Assembly: GCA_020633335.1 (NCBI GenBank)
Contig: JACKDU010000002.1
Coordinates: forward strand, 1,114,267 to 1,178,266
Length of the DNA stretch: 64,000 nucleotides
Source: Myxococcales bacterium
GTDB lineage: Bacteria > Myxococcota_A > Polyangia > Nannocystales > Nannocystaceae
Direction: 5' to 3'
In this document: one piece after another, positions 8,436 through 17,237 of the stretch
Layout of the letters: the number at the start of each line of letters is the position of its first letter
How positions within the stretch are numbered: the stretch's first letter is position 1
Made by a program: the position numbers and the translations under genes
Notes under the pieces: generated by a model
Told to the model about the DNA's origin: nothing
The model's input: only the letters and a program-made list of their open reading frames with translations
Databases searched by the model: none

Positions 8436-9446
8436 CTAGGCGGGGCTTGGGAGGTGGCTGAGGCGGCCGCAGGCGCGGGCGAGCGCCGCCATCCGGACGG
8501 CGACGCCGAGGCGGACCTGGCGGAGGATCCGGGAGCGCGGGCCGTCGGCGACCGCGTCGGCGATCTCGACCCCGCGGTTCATCGGCCCGGGGTGGAGGAC
8601 GATCGCCCGCGGCGAGGCGAGCGCGAGGCGGGCCTCGGTGAGGCCCCAGGCGGCGTGGTAGGCCCGATCGTCGGGGAGCTCGAGGGCGGCCGGGAGGCGC
8701 TCGCGCTGGATCCGCAGCATCATCACCACGTCGGCGCCGCGGATCGCCTCGTCGAGACTCGCGGCGATCTCGACCCCGGGTCGCCGGAGCTCGGGGCCGC
8801 AGAGGCCCGGCGGGCCCGCGAGGATCACCGAGGCCCCGAGGCGGGGCAGGAGGCGGAGGTTGGAGCCGACCACCCGGCTATGAAGAAGATCGCCGCAGAT
8901 CGCCACCCGGAGCCCCCGAAGCGCGCCCGAGCCGGCCGCCGGCGCGCGCCCGTGGGCCTCGAGGATCGTCGCCGCGTCGAGGAGCGCCTGGGTCGGGTGC
9001 TCGTTGGTCCCGTCGCCGGCGTTGAGCACCCGCGCGCCGAGTTCGGCGCAGAGCGCCCGCGGCCAGCCCCCCTGGCGGTCGCGGACGACGACCGCGTCAA
9101 AGCCCATCGCGTCGAGGTTGCGGAGGGCGTCGATCGGGCTCTCTCCCTTGACCGCCGAGGTCGCGGCCCCGCCGTCGTAGGCGACGAAGGCGGCCCCGAG
9201 GCGGTGGGCGGCGACCTCGAAGCTCATCCGCGTGCGGGTGCTGGGCTCGCGGAAGGCCGCGAGGATCTGGCGCCCGCCGAGGACCTCCGGGAGGAAGGGC
9301 CCCTCGGCGACCGCCAGCGCGCGGCCGAGGAGATCGGCGAGCGCGTCCTCGTCGAGGTCGTCGATCGAGCAGAGGTCGGCGCCGCGCCTTCGGACGCTCG
9401 CCGCCGGACTCCCCGCCCCCTCGCCAGAAAACGCGCTCGCGGCCAT
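8436..9446 (-). CDS. pyrB: Aspartate carbamoyltransferase catalytic subunit
   Basis: PyrB condenses carbamoyl phosphate with aspartate, the first committed step of pyrimidine synthesis. The protein carries the carbamoyl-phosphate loop EPSTRTRMSFE, the KGES segment (AVKGESPIDALRNL), the HPTQALLD motif and the late HPGPMNRGVEI motif typical of aspartate transcarbamylase. About 30 extra residues precede the usual start. It is the first gene of a tight operon with carA and a hypothetical gene. On the reverse strand a weak TAGTCA box sits about 50 bp upstream of the ATG. Confidence 0.96.
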   Translation of the reverse strand: MAASAFSGEGAGSPAASVRRRGADLCSIDDLDEDALADLLGRALAVAEGPFLPEVLGGRQILAAFREPSTRTRMSFEVAAHRLGAAFVAYDGGAATSAVKGESPIDALRNLDAMGFDAVVVRDRQGGWPRALCAELGARVLNAGDGTNEHPTQALLDAATILEAHGRAPAAGSGALRGLRVAICGDLLHSRVVGSNLRLLPRLGASVILAGPPGLCGPELRRPGVEIAASLDEAIRGADVVMMLRIQRERLPAALELPDDRAYHAAWGLTEARLALASPRAIVLHPGPMNRGVEIADAVADGPRSRILRQVRLGVAVRMAALARACGRLSHLPSPA

Positions 9447-9600
9447 CGCAGACGCTCCCTGGGCCCCGCCAGCGCGGCCCAGGGGTGACTACTTGAGGGG
9501 CCGGGCGCCGTCAAGCCGCGATCGCCGAAGTCGCGCGTGAGCCAGGCCGGCCGTCACCGGCGCCCCGGGCCGCCGGCCCTTGCTACTCTTCTGCGGACCC

Positions 9601-10413
9601 ATGGTGCCCTCGGTCCCGACCGCCGCCATCCTCCTCATCGGCAACGAGCTCCTCAGCGGGAAGATCCGCGACGAGAACGGCTACTTCCTGGCGACCGTGC
9701 TCCGCCGCCGCGGGATCCGCCTCCTCGAGATGGTCACCGTCGCCGACGAGCTCGAGGCGATCGGCGACGCCCTCCTCCGCCTCCTCGAGCGGACCCCGCT
9801 GGTCTTCACCTCCGGCGGCGTCGGCCCGACCCACGACGACGTGACGATGGCCGCCCTCGCGCGGGCCACCGGGCGCCCGCTGGTCACCCACCCGACCATG
9901 GAGGCCCTCCTCCGCCGCCACTTCGGGGCGACGATCACCCCGGAGGCGCTGAAGATGGCCGAGGTCCCCGAGGGCTGCCTCCTCCGGGCGGAGCGCGGCT
10001 GGCCGGTGCTCCGCCTCGACCTCGAGGCGCCGGGGAGCGGGCTCCGGCCGATCCCGGCCGCCTCACGGATCTATGTCTTGCCGGGGATCCCGGAGCTCTG
10101 CCGGGCCAAGGTCGAGGCCCTCGAGGGGCTCCCGGGCGAGCTCCCGGACGGCGGCGGCTGGGCCCTCGAGGTCCTCCACACCAGCCTCGACGAGAGCGAC
10201 CTCGCGGAGCCGCTGAACCAGATCGTCGCCCGCTTCGCCGACGTCGAGATCGGCTCGTATCCGCGCTGGACCGCGGATGAGGGCGGTCGCCTCCGCTGCG
10301 TGGTCCGGGTGACCTTCGAGTCCCACGGCGCGGCCCTCGGGCGCGCCCGCGACGCCCGCGACGCCCTCGCCCTCGCCCTCGGCCCGGCCGCCCTCACCGA
10401 CCCGCCCGCCTGA
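9601..10413 (+). CDS. CinA-like molybdopterin-binding domain protein
   Basis: The 270-residue protein is a stand-alone MoCF-biosynthesis-like domain of the CinA/COG1058 family. It begins TAAILLIGNELLSGKIRDENGYFL, followed by FTSGGVGPTHDDVT and YVLPGIPELCR, all family signatures. The C-terminal nicotinamide-nucleotide amidase domain of full CinA is absent. Some such proteins are pyrophosphatases acting on ADP-ribose or nucleotides; the substrate here is not predictable. I start it at the ATG at 9601, with an extended -10 box (TGCTACTCT, 9581-9589) 11 nt upstream. It is divergent from pyrB. Confidence 0.85.
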   Translation: MVPSVPTAAILLIGNELLSGKIRDENGYFLATVLRRRGIRLLEMVTVADELEAIGDALLRLLERTPLVFTSGGVGPTHDDVTMAALARATGRPLVTHPTMEALLRRHFGATITPEALKMAEVPEGCLLRAERGWPVLRLDLEAPGSGLRPIPAASRIYVLPGIPELCRAKVEALEGLPGELPDGGGWALEVLHTSLDESDLAEPLNQIVARFADVEIGSYPRWTADEGGRLRCVVRVTFESHGAALGRARDARDALALALGPAALTDPPA

Positions 10414-10438
10414 TCTGCCGCGGGGCGCAAAGCCGTGC

Positions 10439-10444
10439 TAGCGT
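10439..10444 (+). promoter_or_regulatory. Extended -10 box TAGCGT for the lipoprotein gene at 10452
   Basis: TGC-TAGCGT at 10436-10444 ends 7 nt before the ATG at 10452. Transcription would then start at or next to the start codon, so a leaderless mRNA is predicted. This spacing recurs across the window. Confidence 0.55.
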
Positions 10445-10451
10445 CCCCCGC

Positions 10452-10961
10452 ATGTCTCGCGCCCTCTCCCTCTTGATGATCGCGGCGACCCTGGCGCTGA
10501 CCCCGGCGTGCGTCGACAAGAAGGCCGAACCCGAGTGGATGAAGCTGCCTCCGGGCTACAACCCGGCGGAGGCTGACCTCACCTTCAACAAGGTGAACCT
10601 CGAGAAGTTCAACAACATGAACCAGAAGGAGCGCTCGGCCTTCGTCAGCGACCTCAAGGCCGCCGAGGGCTCGTTCCGCGGGCAGGCGCTGGTCCAGAGC
10701 GGGAGCGGCCTCGCCGAGACCGTCGAGGACTCGCAGTACGGCAACTACGAGGTGATGGCGACGGTCCCCGACCCGGTCCTCTTCGAGATCACGATCGACT
10801 ACCAGCTCTTCACCGCCGAGGCGCTGGGCAAGGCGCTGACCCCGCACGGGCCGGTCGAGTTCTCGGGCACCCTCATCGATCTGCGCTTCGACAGCGAGAG
10901 CAAGCCGCGCAAGCTGGTCCTCCGGGTCAAGGCCGACAACATCCAGAACATCACGAAGTAG
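10452..10961 (+). CDS. Small predicted lipoprotein of unknown function
   Basis: The 169-residue product has a signal peptide with lipobox LTPAC, followed by a charged mature part beginning VDKKAEPEWMKLP. A lysine/asparagine-rich helical stretch (residues 45-75) precedes a beta-rich C-terminal half (FEITIDYQLF, GPVEFSGTLIDLRFD, KLVLRVKADNI). I do not recognise the family. It lies 40 bp from the terC-like gene on the same strand and may be cotranscribed with it. Confidence 0.7.
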   Translation: MSRALSLLMIAATLALTPACVDKKAEPEWMKLPPGYNPAEADLTFNKVNLEKFNNMNQKERSAFVSDLKAAEGSFRGQALVQSGSGLAETVEDSQYGNYEVMATVPDPVLFEITIDYQLFTAEALGKALTPHGPVEFSGTLIDLRFDSESKPRKLVLRVKADNIQNITK

Positions 10962-11001
10962 GCCGAGGGCCACCTCTTTGTTCGAATCCGTCGGTTCGCC
11001 C

Positions 11002-11940
11002 ATGACCTGGGGCCTCTTCCTCGCCGGCATCCTCGTCCTGCTGGCCGTCGATCTCGGGCTCTTCCACCGCCAGGCCCACCGCGTCACCATGCGCGAGGCC
11101 GCGGTCTGGTCGCTGGTCTGGGTCGCCCTCAGCCTCGCCTTTAATGGATACGTGTGGACGAGCTTCGGCCCCGAGGCTGGCCTCGAGTTCCTCAGCGCCT
11201 ACCTGATCGAGAAGGCGCTGAGCGTCGACAACATCTTCGTCTTCATCGTCCTCTTCCGCTACATGAAGGTCCAGCCGGAGTACCTCCACCGGGTGCTCTT
11301 CGCCGGGATCTTGGGCGCGCTGGTCCTCCGCGGCGTCTTCATCGTCGCCGGCCTCGCGCTCATCGAGCTCTTCACCTGGACGATCTACCTCTTCGGCGGC
11401 TTCCTCCTCTACACCGGGATCCGCCTCCTCTTCGTCAGCGAGGGCGGCGACGACGAGCCCGGCGCGGTCGCCGAGGACAATTGGGTCAAGAAGAAGGTCG
11501 AGCAGTGGCTGCGGGTCACCCGCGAGTTCGAGGGGCCGCGCTTCTTCGTCCGCCGCCAGGGCAAGCTCTTCGTCACCACCCTCTTCGTCACCCTGCTGAT
11601 GGTCGAGACCGCCGACGTGATGTTCGCGCTCGACTCGATCCCGGCGATCTTCGGGATCTCGACCGACCCCTTCATCGTCTTCACCAGCAACGTCTGCGCG
11701 GTGATGGGCCTGCGGGCGATGTTCTTCCTCCTCGAGAACATCATCGACCGCTTCTACTACCTGAAGTACGGGCTCGGCCTCGTCCTCTCCTTCGTCGGCG
11801 TCAAGATGCTCCTCGAGAAGGGCTTCGGCGAGTGGATCCCGGCCTATCACATCCCGATCGGCTGGTCGCTCGGCGGGGTCGCGGCGCTCCTGGTCGGCTC
11901 GGTGGTGATCAGCCTGTTGGTCCCGCCGCCGCGCAAGTGA
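11002..11940 (+). CDS. TerC/Alx family integral membrane protein
   Basis: The protein has about eight to nine hydrophobic helices and the conserved TerC signatures EKALSVDNIFVF and ETADVMFALDSIPAIFGI, with their acidic and Asn residues inside membrane helices. TerC/Alx proteins are linked to tellurite resistance and to manganese export, in some cases for loading secreted enzymes. The ATG at 11002 is preferred over an in-frame TTG at 10978 because it begins directly before the first helix (MTWGLFLAGILVLLAVDL). I saw no yybP-ykoY-type manganese riboswitch upstream, since only 40 bp separate it from the preceding gene. Confidence 0.92.
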   Translation: MTWGLFLAGILVLLAVDLGLFHRQAHRVTMREAAVWSLVWVALSLAFNGYVWTSFGPEAGLEFLSAYLIEKALSVDNIFVFIVLFRYMKVQPEYLHRVLFAGILGALVLRGVFIVAGLALIELFTWTIYLFGGFLLYTGIRLLFVSEGGDDEPGAVAEDNWVKKKVEQWLRVTREFEGPRFFVRRQGKLFVTTLFVTLLMVETADVMFALDSIPAIFGISTDPFIVFTSNVCAVMGLRAMFFLLENIIDRFYYLKYGLGLVLSFVGVKMLLEKGFGEWIPAYHIPIGWSLGGVAALLVGSVVISLLVPPPRK

Positions 11941-11980
11941 CCGCGCAGGTGCTCGGCCGCGACGCCTGGCCTCGCTCGCC

Positions 11981-11996
11981 CTGTCCCTGAGGACAG
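11981..11996. terminator. Short CTGTCC/GGACAG hairpin after terC-like gene
   Basis: CTGTCC and GGACAG flank a CTGA loop in the 75-bp gap between convergent genes. It is short and lacks a T run, so its terminator role is uncertain. It shares the TGTCC/GGACA core with other palindromes in this window. Confidence 0.4.
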
Positions 11997-12015
11997 CCGC
12001 GCTCGGACGGCGGCG

Positions 12016-13191
12016 TCAGCCCGAGGGCCGGGTGCCGAGCTTGAGCTTGAGGCCGCCCTTGCCGGGATCGCCCCGCGGCCCGCTCTCCTTGGCCGGGGCC
12101 TCGCCCTCGCCCGCCGGGCGCCCGGCCGCGCCCTCGACCGCGACCGGCCCGGGCTCGGACGCAGGCGCCCCCTCCCCCTCGGGGTCGGGTTCGGGCTCGC
12201 CAAGGTCGACCAGATCCTCGGGGGTCGGCGGACGGCCCGCCGGCACGCCGCCCGCGAGCTCGGCTCGCCGGGCCTCGCGCTCGGCCTCCTCCTCCATCAG
12301 GATCAGCGAGAGCCAGCGCTCGTCGGCGAAGGTGATCCCGCCGTCGCTCGCCACGGTGAACTCGGCGGCGGTCCAGAAGGGGCGGACGAAGGCCTCGGGC
12401 GCCCGCGGCATCCGGATCTGGCGGAAGGTCAGGGCCACGCAGTCGGCGACCTCCTGGGGGACCTCGCTGGGCTCGACCCGGTTGACCAGCGTGTTGCCCT
12501 CGCGGTCGAGGAGCGAGAGGCCCTTGAGCGCGTAGGTCCCGGCCCGGACCCGGCCGGTGAAGCAGCCCTTGGCCCGGACCGCCGCCAGCGCCTGCTCCCG
12601 CCGCAGGGTCGTCCGCGCCTCGATCGACTGGTCCTCCTCGCCGACGCCGAGGCTCACCCAGTAGATCACGTCGATCCAGTGGGTGTTGCCCGAGCGGTTC
12701 TTCGGCCACTTGGCCCCCTCGAGGACGCCGATCAGGCACTGCTCGATCGGCTCGTCGTCGAAGCCGGTCTCGAGGACCTCGACCCGGAGGACCTCGCCGG
12801 TCGGGGCGATCCGCACCCGGAGCTTGGCCTGGCCCTCGGGGACCCCGCGGAAGGGCTCGTCGCTCGCCGGGTCGCCGGGCTCGATCGTCTCGATCGCCCG
12901 GTTGATGAAGCAGGCGGCCGCCGGCGCCCGGAGCTGCTGGGCGAGGTCGCCGAGCCGGACCCGATCGAAAGCGCGCTCGGCCTTCTTCGAGGGCATGACG
13001 ATGAAGCCCTCGGGCGAGCGGCGGACCGCCTTGCGGACGTAGCGATCGGCCTGCCCGCGGCTGTTCTGGCCGTTTTGGACCCGCGAGGTCTCCTTGCCGG
13101 AGCTCTTGCAGGCCGGCGCCCCGGCGATCGCCAGGGCGGCGAGGGCGGCCGCCGCGAGGGCGCGGCCTCGGAGGTGAGGGAGCCGGAGCAC
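12016..13191 (-). CDS. Lipoprotein with AgmX/TonB-like C-terminal domain
   Basis: From the GTG at 13191 the product of 391 residues has a good signal peptide (ALAAAALAALAIAGAPAC) with a lipobox. The central part, AKLRVRIAPTGEVLRVEVLETGFDDEPIEQCLIGVLEGAKWP, matches the pattern of AgmX/PglI and TonB C-terminal domains found in myxobacterial gliding and envelope proteins. A second related segment (VADCVALTFRQIRMP) follows. The C-terminal 90 residues are Glu/Pro/Gly-rich and probably unstructured. An upstream in-frame start at 13266 exists but would put 25 residues before the signal peptide. The role is probably structural in the envelope; this is inference. Confidence 0.72.
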   Translation of the reverse strand: MLRLPHLRGRALAAAALAALAIAGAPACKSSGKETSRVQNGQNSRGQADRYVRKAVRRSPEGFIVMPSKKAERAFDRVRLGDLAQQLRAPAAACFINRAIETIEPGDPASDEPFRGVPEGQAKLRVRIAPTGEVLRVEVLETGFDDEPIEQCLIGVLEGAKWPKNRSGNTHWIDVIYWVSLGVGEEDQSIEARTTLRREQALAAVRAKGCFTGRVRAGTYALKGLSLLDREGNTLVNRVEPSEVPQEVADCVALTFRQIRMPRAPEAFVRPFWTAAEFTVASDGGITFADERWLSLILMEEEAEREARRAELAGGVPAGRPPTPEDLVDLGEPEPDPEGEGAPASEPGPVAVEGAAGRPAGEGEAPAKESGPRGDPGKGGLKLKLGTRPSG

Positions 13192-13349
13192 CGGGGATCT
13201 GTAGCAGGCCGATCCCGCGAGCGAAAGCCCGGCCGCGCCGACCGCGGTCCTGGCGAGCCAGGTCACGACGGCGGCGCTGGCCGCGGCGGTGTCCCTCCTT
13301 GCGTGCGGCCGCCCGCATTCGCTATGCCAGGCCAGACAGCGAGGTGACC

Positions 13350-14462
13350 GTGGCCAGCCATAGCGAGCTCAAGCAGACCCCCCTCCACGACGCTCACGTC
13401 GCCCTCGGCGCCAAGATGGTCGACTTCGGCGGCTGGCACATGCCGGTGCAGTACGAGGGGATCCTCGCGGAGCACCACCGCGTCCGCAACGCCGTCGGGA
13501 TCTTCGACGTCTCGCACATGGGTGAGATCGACTTCATCGGCCCGCGGGCGCTCGAGGCGGTCCAGCGCCTGGTGACCAACGACTGCAGCCGCCTCAGCGA
13601 CGGCGGCGCGCTCTACACCTGCGCCTGCTACGCCGACGGCGGGATCGTCGACGACTGCATCGTCTACCGCTTCGGCCCCGAGCTCTACCGGATCGTCGTC
13701 AACGCGGCCAACATCGCCAAGGACTTCGACCACTTCCGGGCCCACGCCGCCGACCTCTGCGACATCCTCGATCGCTCGCCCGAGACCGCGCTGATCGCCG
13801 TCCAGGGCCCCGAGGCCGTCGACATGCTCGCCCGCCTCGCCGGCCCCGAGCTCCGCGACGTGGCGAGCTTCGGCTTCGCCCCGGGCCGCGTCGCCGACGT
13901 GCCGATCGTCGCCGCCCGCACCGGCTACACCGGCGAGGACGGCTTCGAACTCTTCGTCGCCGCCGCCGAGGCGCCGACCGTCTGGGGCGCGCTCGTCGAC
14001 GCCGGGGCCGCGCCGATCGGCCTCGGCGCCCGCGACACCCTCCGCCTCGAGGCCCGCCTCTCGCTCTACGGCAACGACATCGACGCGACCACGACCCCGC
14101 TCGAGGCCGGCCTCGGCTGGGTGGTCAAGCTCGGCAAGGTCGAGCACGGCTTCCCCTTCATCGGCTGCGAGGCCCTCGCCCGCCAGAAGGCCGAGGGGCT
14201 GAAGCGGCGGCTGGTCGGCTTCCGCGTGACCTCGCGGGGGATCGCCCGGGCCGGCGCCGAGGTCCTCGGCGAGGGCGACGAGGTCGTCGGCAAGGTGACC
14301 AGCGGCGGCGTCGCGCCGACCGTCGGCGGCTCGATCGGCCTCGCCTACGTGCCGACCGCGATGGCCAGCGGGAGCACCCTGCGGATCCGCCAGCGCGGGC
14401 AGGTCCTCGACGCCGAGCTGGTCAAGGGCCCCTTCTACCGCCGGCCGACCGCCGCCACCTGA
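13350..14462 (+). CDS. gcvT: Aminomethyltransferase (glycine cleavage system T protein)
   Basis: GcvT releases ammonia from the aminomethyl group carried by GcvH and passes the one-carbon unit to tetrahydrofolate. The protein has the family N-terminus (LKQTPLHDAHVALGAKMVDFGGWHMPVQY), FDVSHMGEIDFIGP, TGYTGEDGFELF and a C-terminal GGVAPTVGGSIGLAYV. The start is uncertain: GTG at 13344 or 13350, or TTG at 13299. I use 13350 because it puts TPLHD near residue 9, as is usual. gcvH follows after 53 bp, so the pair is an operon. gcvP is not in the window. Confidence 0.94.
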   Translation: MASHSELKQTPLHDAHVALGAKMVDFGGWHMPVQYEGILAEHHRVRNAVGIFDVSHMGEIDFIGPRALEAVQRLVTNDCSRLSDGGALYTCACYADGGIVDDCIVYRFGPELYRIVVNAANIAKDFDHFRAHAADLCDILDRSPETALIAVQGPEAVDMLARLAGPELRDVASFGFAPGRVADVPIVAARTGYTGEDGFELFVAAAEAPTVWGALVDAGAAPIGLGARDTLRLEARLSLYGNDIDATTTPLEAGLGWVVKLGKVEHGFPFIGCEALARQKAEGLKRRLVGFRVTSRGIARAGAEVLGEGDEVVGKVTSGGVAPTVGGSIGLAYVPTAMASGSTLRIRQRGQVLDAELVKGPFYRRPTAAT

Positions 14463-14515
14463 CCTTTCGGCCACCCAGCGCCCGAGCAACCACGTAGCGA
14501 GCAACCAGGAGCGTC

Positions 14516-14908
14516 ATGCAAGACACCGTCCCCGCCGATCTTCTCTACACCAAGGATCACGAGTGGGCCCGCCGCGAAGGCGACGACACGATCGTCATCG
14601 GCATCACCGCCCACGCGGTCGATCAGCTCGGCGACATCACGATGCTCACCCTCCCCGAGGTCGGCGACGCGGTCACCGCCCACGAGCGCGCCGGCGACAT
14701 CGACTCGGTGAAGGCGGTCTCGGAGCTCTTCTCGCCGGTCAGCGGCGAGGTCGTCGAGGTCAACGGCGCCCTCGCGGACGCCCCCGAGACCGTCAACCAG
14801 GACCCCTACGGCGCCGGCTGGATGATCAAGATCCGCCTCTCGGATCCCGGCCAGCTCGGCGAGCTGCTGAGCGCCGACGCCTACAACGCCTACCTCGCCG
14901 AGGGGTAG
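14516..14908 (+). CDS. gcvH: Glycine cleavage system H protein
   Basis: The 130-residue lipoyl carrier has the family opening (LYTKDHEWARREGDD), VGITAHAVDQLGDI and the lipoylation site IDSVKAVSELFSP with Lys66 as the lipoyl-lysine. NQDPYGAGWMIKI closes the domain. It shuttles the aminomethyl intermediate between GcvP, GcvT and the L protein. A ribosome-binding site (CAGGAG) lies a few bases before the ATG. Length is normal. It follows gcvT on the same strand. Confidence 0.96.
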   Translation: MQDTVPADLLYTKDHEWARREGDDTIVIGITAHAVDQLGDITMLTLPEVGDAVTAHERAGDIDSVKAVSELFSPVSGEVVEVNGALADAPETVNQDPYGAGWMIKIRLSDPGQLGELLSADAYNAYLAEG

Positions 14909-15229
14909 GCCCGGTGGATCGAGCCGGCGCCCGCCTGACCGCGCCGTCGTCGGCCCCGTCGACGGCGCCGGCCCGGCGAGCCCTCGCCGCGCTCGCGCGC
15001 TCGCGGGCCTCGTCGGCCTGCCGACGCCGGCGCGCGCCGCCCCGACGGCGACGCCCGAGGGCCCGCGCCGCCGCCCGCCGCCGCGCCCTCCCCTTCGCCC
15101 GCTCCGGCTCCGGCCCCGACGACCGAGGCGTCCGCCGAGGCGACGCCCGCCGAGCCCCGATCGCCCGCGACGACCCAGCCCGAGGGCCCGCGTCCCCTGC
15201 CGCCGCCGCGGATCGTCCGCGAGGGGCCG

Positions 15230-15922
15230 ATGCCCGGCGCCGGCGACGACGAGCGCGAGCGCGCTGGCCTCGGCCTCCGCCGCCAGAGCGACGGCACCTA
15301 CCTCTACATCGATCCCTACAAGCGCTTCACCGCGACCTTCAACCAGGACGGCACCGTCCACTTCGCCGATCGCTGGAAGCGCCCGGATAACGAGAACACC
15401 CAGCGCGGCAAGTGCTGCGGGCCGCCGCGCGGGCTCTTTGGGCCCAACGGCATGCAGGTCACCGGGCCCTACGAGTGGATCATCGCCCTCCACGGGATCG
15501 ACATCTACGGCCGCGTCAAGGCCGACCTCCTCGCCCGCACCCGCGAGGTCCGGATCGCCCTGGCGATCTCCTACAACCGCGAGCTCCTCGGCCGCCGCCT
15601 CGCCGCCCTCGAGGGCGAGCTCGGCCAGATCTGGGGGGCGAGCGGGCGGGCGGCCGCGGCCCGGCGCGCGCTCCTCTTCCAGCGCTGGGACGAGTGCGAC
15701 GAGGCCTTCGCGATCAAGGCCGGCGAGATCCCCGAGGAGGCGCTCTCGGAGATGGACCGCGATCGGATCGCCACCGCCGAGCGCGCCCGCCGACAGATCG
15801 AGGCGTTCATCCGCGACAAGCTCCCGCAGAGGAGCAAGCACGGCTACTCGCCCGCCGAGCTCGCGGCCCTCAACGCCCGCCGCCAGAGCCGCCAGCCCTT
15901 CGACCCCTACCGCACGCGCTGA
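15230..15922 (+). CDS. Hypothetical protein, 5' end uncertain (possible frameshift upstream)
   Basis: The frame opened by the ATG at 15230 encodes 230 residues. They begin with a YLYIDPYKRFTATFNQDGTVHF segment, then a cysteine pair (GKCCGPPRG), a long helical region and a basic end. I do not recognise a family. The same frame stays open back to 14939 with a Pro/Ala/Thr-rich linker (APAPTTEASAEATPAEP) but no start codon. In another frame, bases about 14995-15050 encode what looks like a signal peptide (ALAGLVGLPTPARAA). This suggests a secreted protein whose first part has been shifted out of frame by one or two bases near 15040-15060, either in the genome or in the sequence. Confidence 0.6.
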   Translation: MPGAGDDERERAGLGLRRQSDGTYLYIDPYKRFTATFNQDGTVHFADRWKRPDNENTQRGKCCGPPRGLFGPNGMQVTGPYEWIIALHGIDIYGRVKADLLARTREVRIALAISYNRELLGRRLAALEGELGQIWGASGRAAAARRALLFQRWDECDEAFAIKAGEIPEEALSEMDRDRIATAERARRQIEAFIRDKLPQRSKHGYSPAELAALNARRQSRQPFDPYRTR

Positions 15923-15949
15923 GCTGAGCCCCGAGGAACGAGGAGACCC

Positions 15950-17125
15950 ATGGAAGCGACGACGACGATCCGCCCCGCGCTCGACCCGAGCCTCGCCCGC
16001 TACCGCGAGGACTACCCGATCCTCGCGAGCACGACCTACATGAACTCGAACTCGATGGGGGCGATGCCGCGGCAGGCGAGCGACGCCCTCCTCGAGTACG
16101 CCGCCGACTGGGCGCGCGAGGGCGTCGAGGTCTGGGATCACTGGGTGGAGGTCGTCAACGAGGTCGCCGACGCGGCCGCCCGCTTCATCGGCGCGCCCGC
16201 GGGCCAGACGATCCTCAACCAAAACGTCGCCTTCTTTCAGGCCCAGATCGCCTCGTGCCTCGACTTCTCCGGCCGCCGCAACAAGGTCGTGATCGAGTCG
16301 CTGCAATTCCCCAACGTGATCTACGTGTGGGAGCGCCACCAGGGGCTCGGCGCCCGCCTCGAGCTGGTCGCGTCCGACGACGGGATGACGGTCCCGACCG
16401 AGCGGATCCTCGAGGCGATCGACGAGGAGACCCTGATCGTCCCGATCTCCCACGGGATCTACGTCTCGGGCGCGCTCCAGGACGTCAAGGCGATCTGCGC
16501 CCGGGCCCGCGAGGTCGGCGCGCTGGTGATGGTCGACGCCTACCAGACCACCGGCGCGGTGCCGATCGACGTCGCCGAGTGGGGCGCCGACATCGTCGTC
16601 TCGGGCTCGCACAAGTGGCTCTGCGGCGGCCCCGGGACCGCCTTCATGTGGATGCGGCCCGAGCTCCGCGAGCGCCTGCAGCCGCGGATCACCGGCTGGA
16701 TGGGCCACGCCCGCCCCTTCTCCTTCGAGCCCGCGCCGATCGCCTACGCGCGGAACAACTGGCACTTCATGGGCGGGACCCCGTCGATGCCGGCCTACTA
16801 CGTCGCCCGCGCGGCCTACCGAAACCTCCTCGAGATCGGCGTCCCGCGGATCCGCGCCCACAACCTCGCGCTCTCGCGGATCATCATCGACCGCGCGCTC
16901 GCGGCCGGCCTCACCGTCCACTCGCCGCTCGACGACGACGCCCGCACCGGCTTCGTCGCCGTCGACTTCCCGGCGAGCGAGGCCGCCTGCAAGGCGCTGA
17001 TCGACGAGCGCTACAAGCTCGACTGGCGGCCCAATTGCGGGCTCCGCCTCGGGCCCCACTTCTACACGACCGAGGAAGAGGTCGAGCGGATGATGGCCCG
17101 GATCGTCGCCCTCGCCGGGCGCTAG
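15950..17125 (+). CDS. Class V aminotransferase (kynureninase-like PLP enzyme)
   Basis: The 391-residue protein is a fold-type I PLP enzyme. It has the N-terminal YPILASTTYMNSNSMGAMP segment like kynureninases, the cofactor-binding VMVDAYQTTGAVPIDV strand with its Asp, and the Schiff-base lysine in SGSHKWLCGGPG. Kynureninases and cysteine desulfurase-like enzymes share these features, and I cannot settle the substrate. A ribosome-binding site (CGAGGAG) precedes the ATG. The gene stands 28 bp after the hypothetical gene, and a hairpin follows it. Confidence 0.85.
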   Translation: MEATTTIRPALDPSLARYREDYPILASTTYMNSNSMGAMPRQASDALLEYAADWAREGVEVWDHWVEVVNEVADAAARFIGAPAGQTILNQNVAFFQAQIASCLDFSGRRNKVVIESLQFPNVIYVWERHQGLGARLELVASDDGMTVPTERILEAIDEETLIVPISHGIYVSGALQDVKAICARAREVGALVMVDAYQTTGAVPIDVAEWGADIVVSGSHKWLCGGPGTAFMWMRPELRERLQPRITGWMGHARPFSFEPAPIAYARNNWHFMGGTPSMPAYYVARAAYRNLLEIGVPRIRAHNLALSRIIIDRALAAGLTVHSPLDDDARTGFVAVDFPASEAACKALIDERYKLDWRPNCGLRLGPHFYTTEEEVERMMARIVALAGR

Positions 17126-17137
17126 CGCAGCCGCGGA

Positions 17138-17153
17138 GCCCGCCTTCGCGGGC
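17138..17153 (+). terminator. GC-rich hairpin after the aminotransferase gene
   Basis: GCCCGC-CTTC-GCGGGC forms a 6-bp stem with a stable tetraloop, 12 bases after the stop codon. There is no T run. Confidence 0.45.
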
Positions 17154-17226
17154 CCGCCTTCGGCTCGCGACGAAGACTCGACGCGCGCACCTCGATCTCG
17201 AGGCGCAATCGCGCGTCGCGGCGCTC

Positions 17227-17232
17227 TAGGAT
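17227..17232 (+). promoter_or_regulatory. -10 box TAGGAT for the lipoprotein gene at 17238
   Basis: TAGGAT ends 5 nt before the ATG at 17238, the same leaderless geometry seen at many genes here. Confidence 0.45.
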
Positions 17233-17237
17233 GAGCG

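Noticed and set aside
10975..11005. tRNA T-arm-like sequence GTTCGAATCC
   Set aside because: The flanking bases do not pair into a T stem and no acceptor, D or anticodon arm is found.
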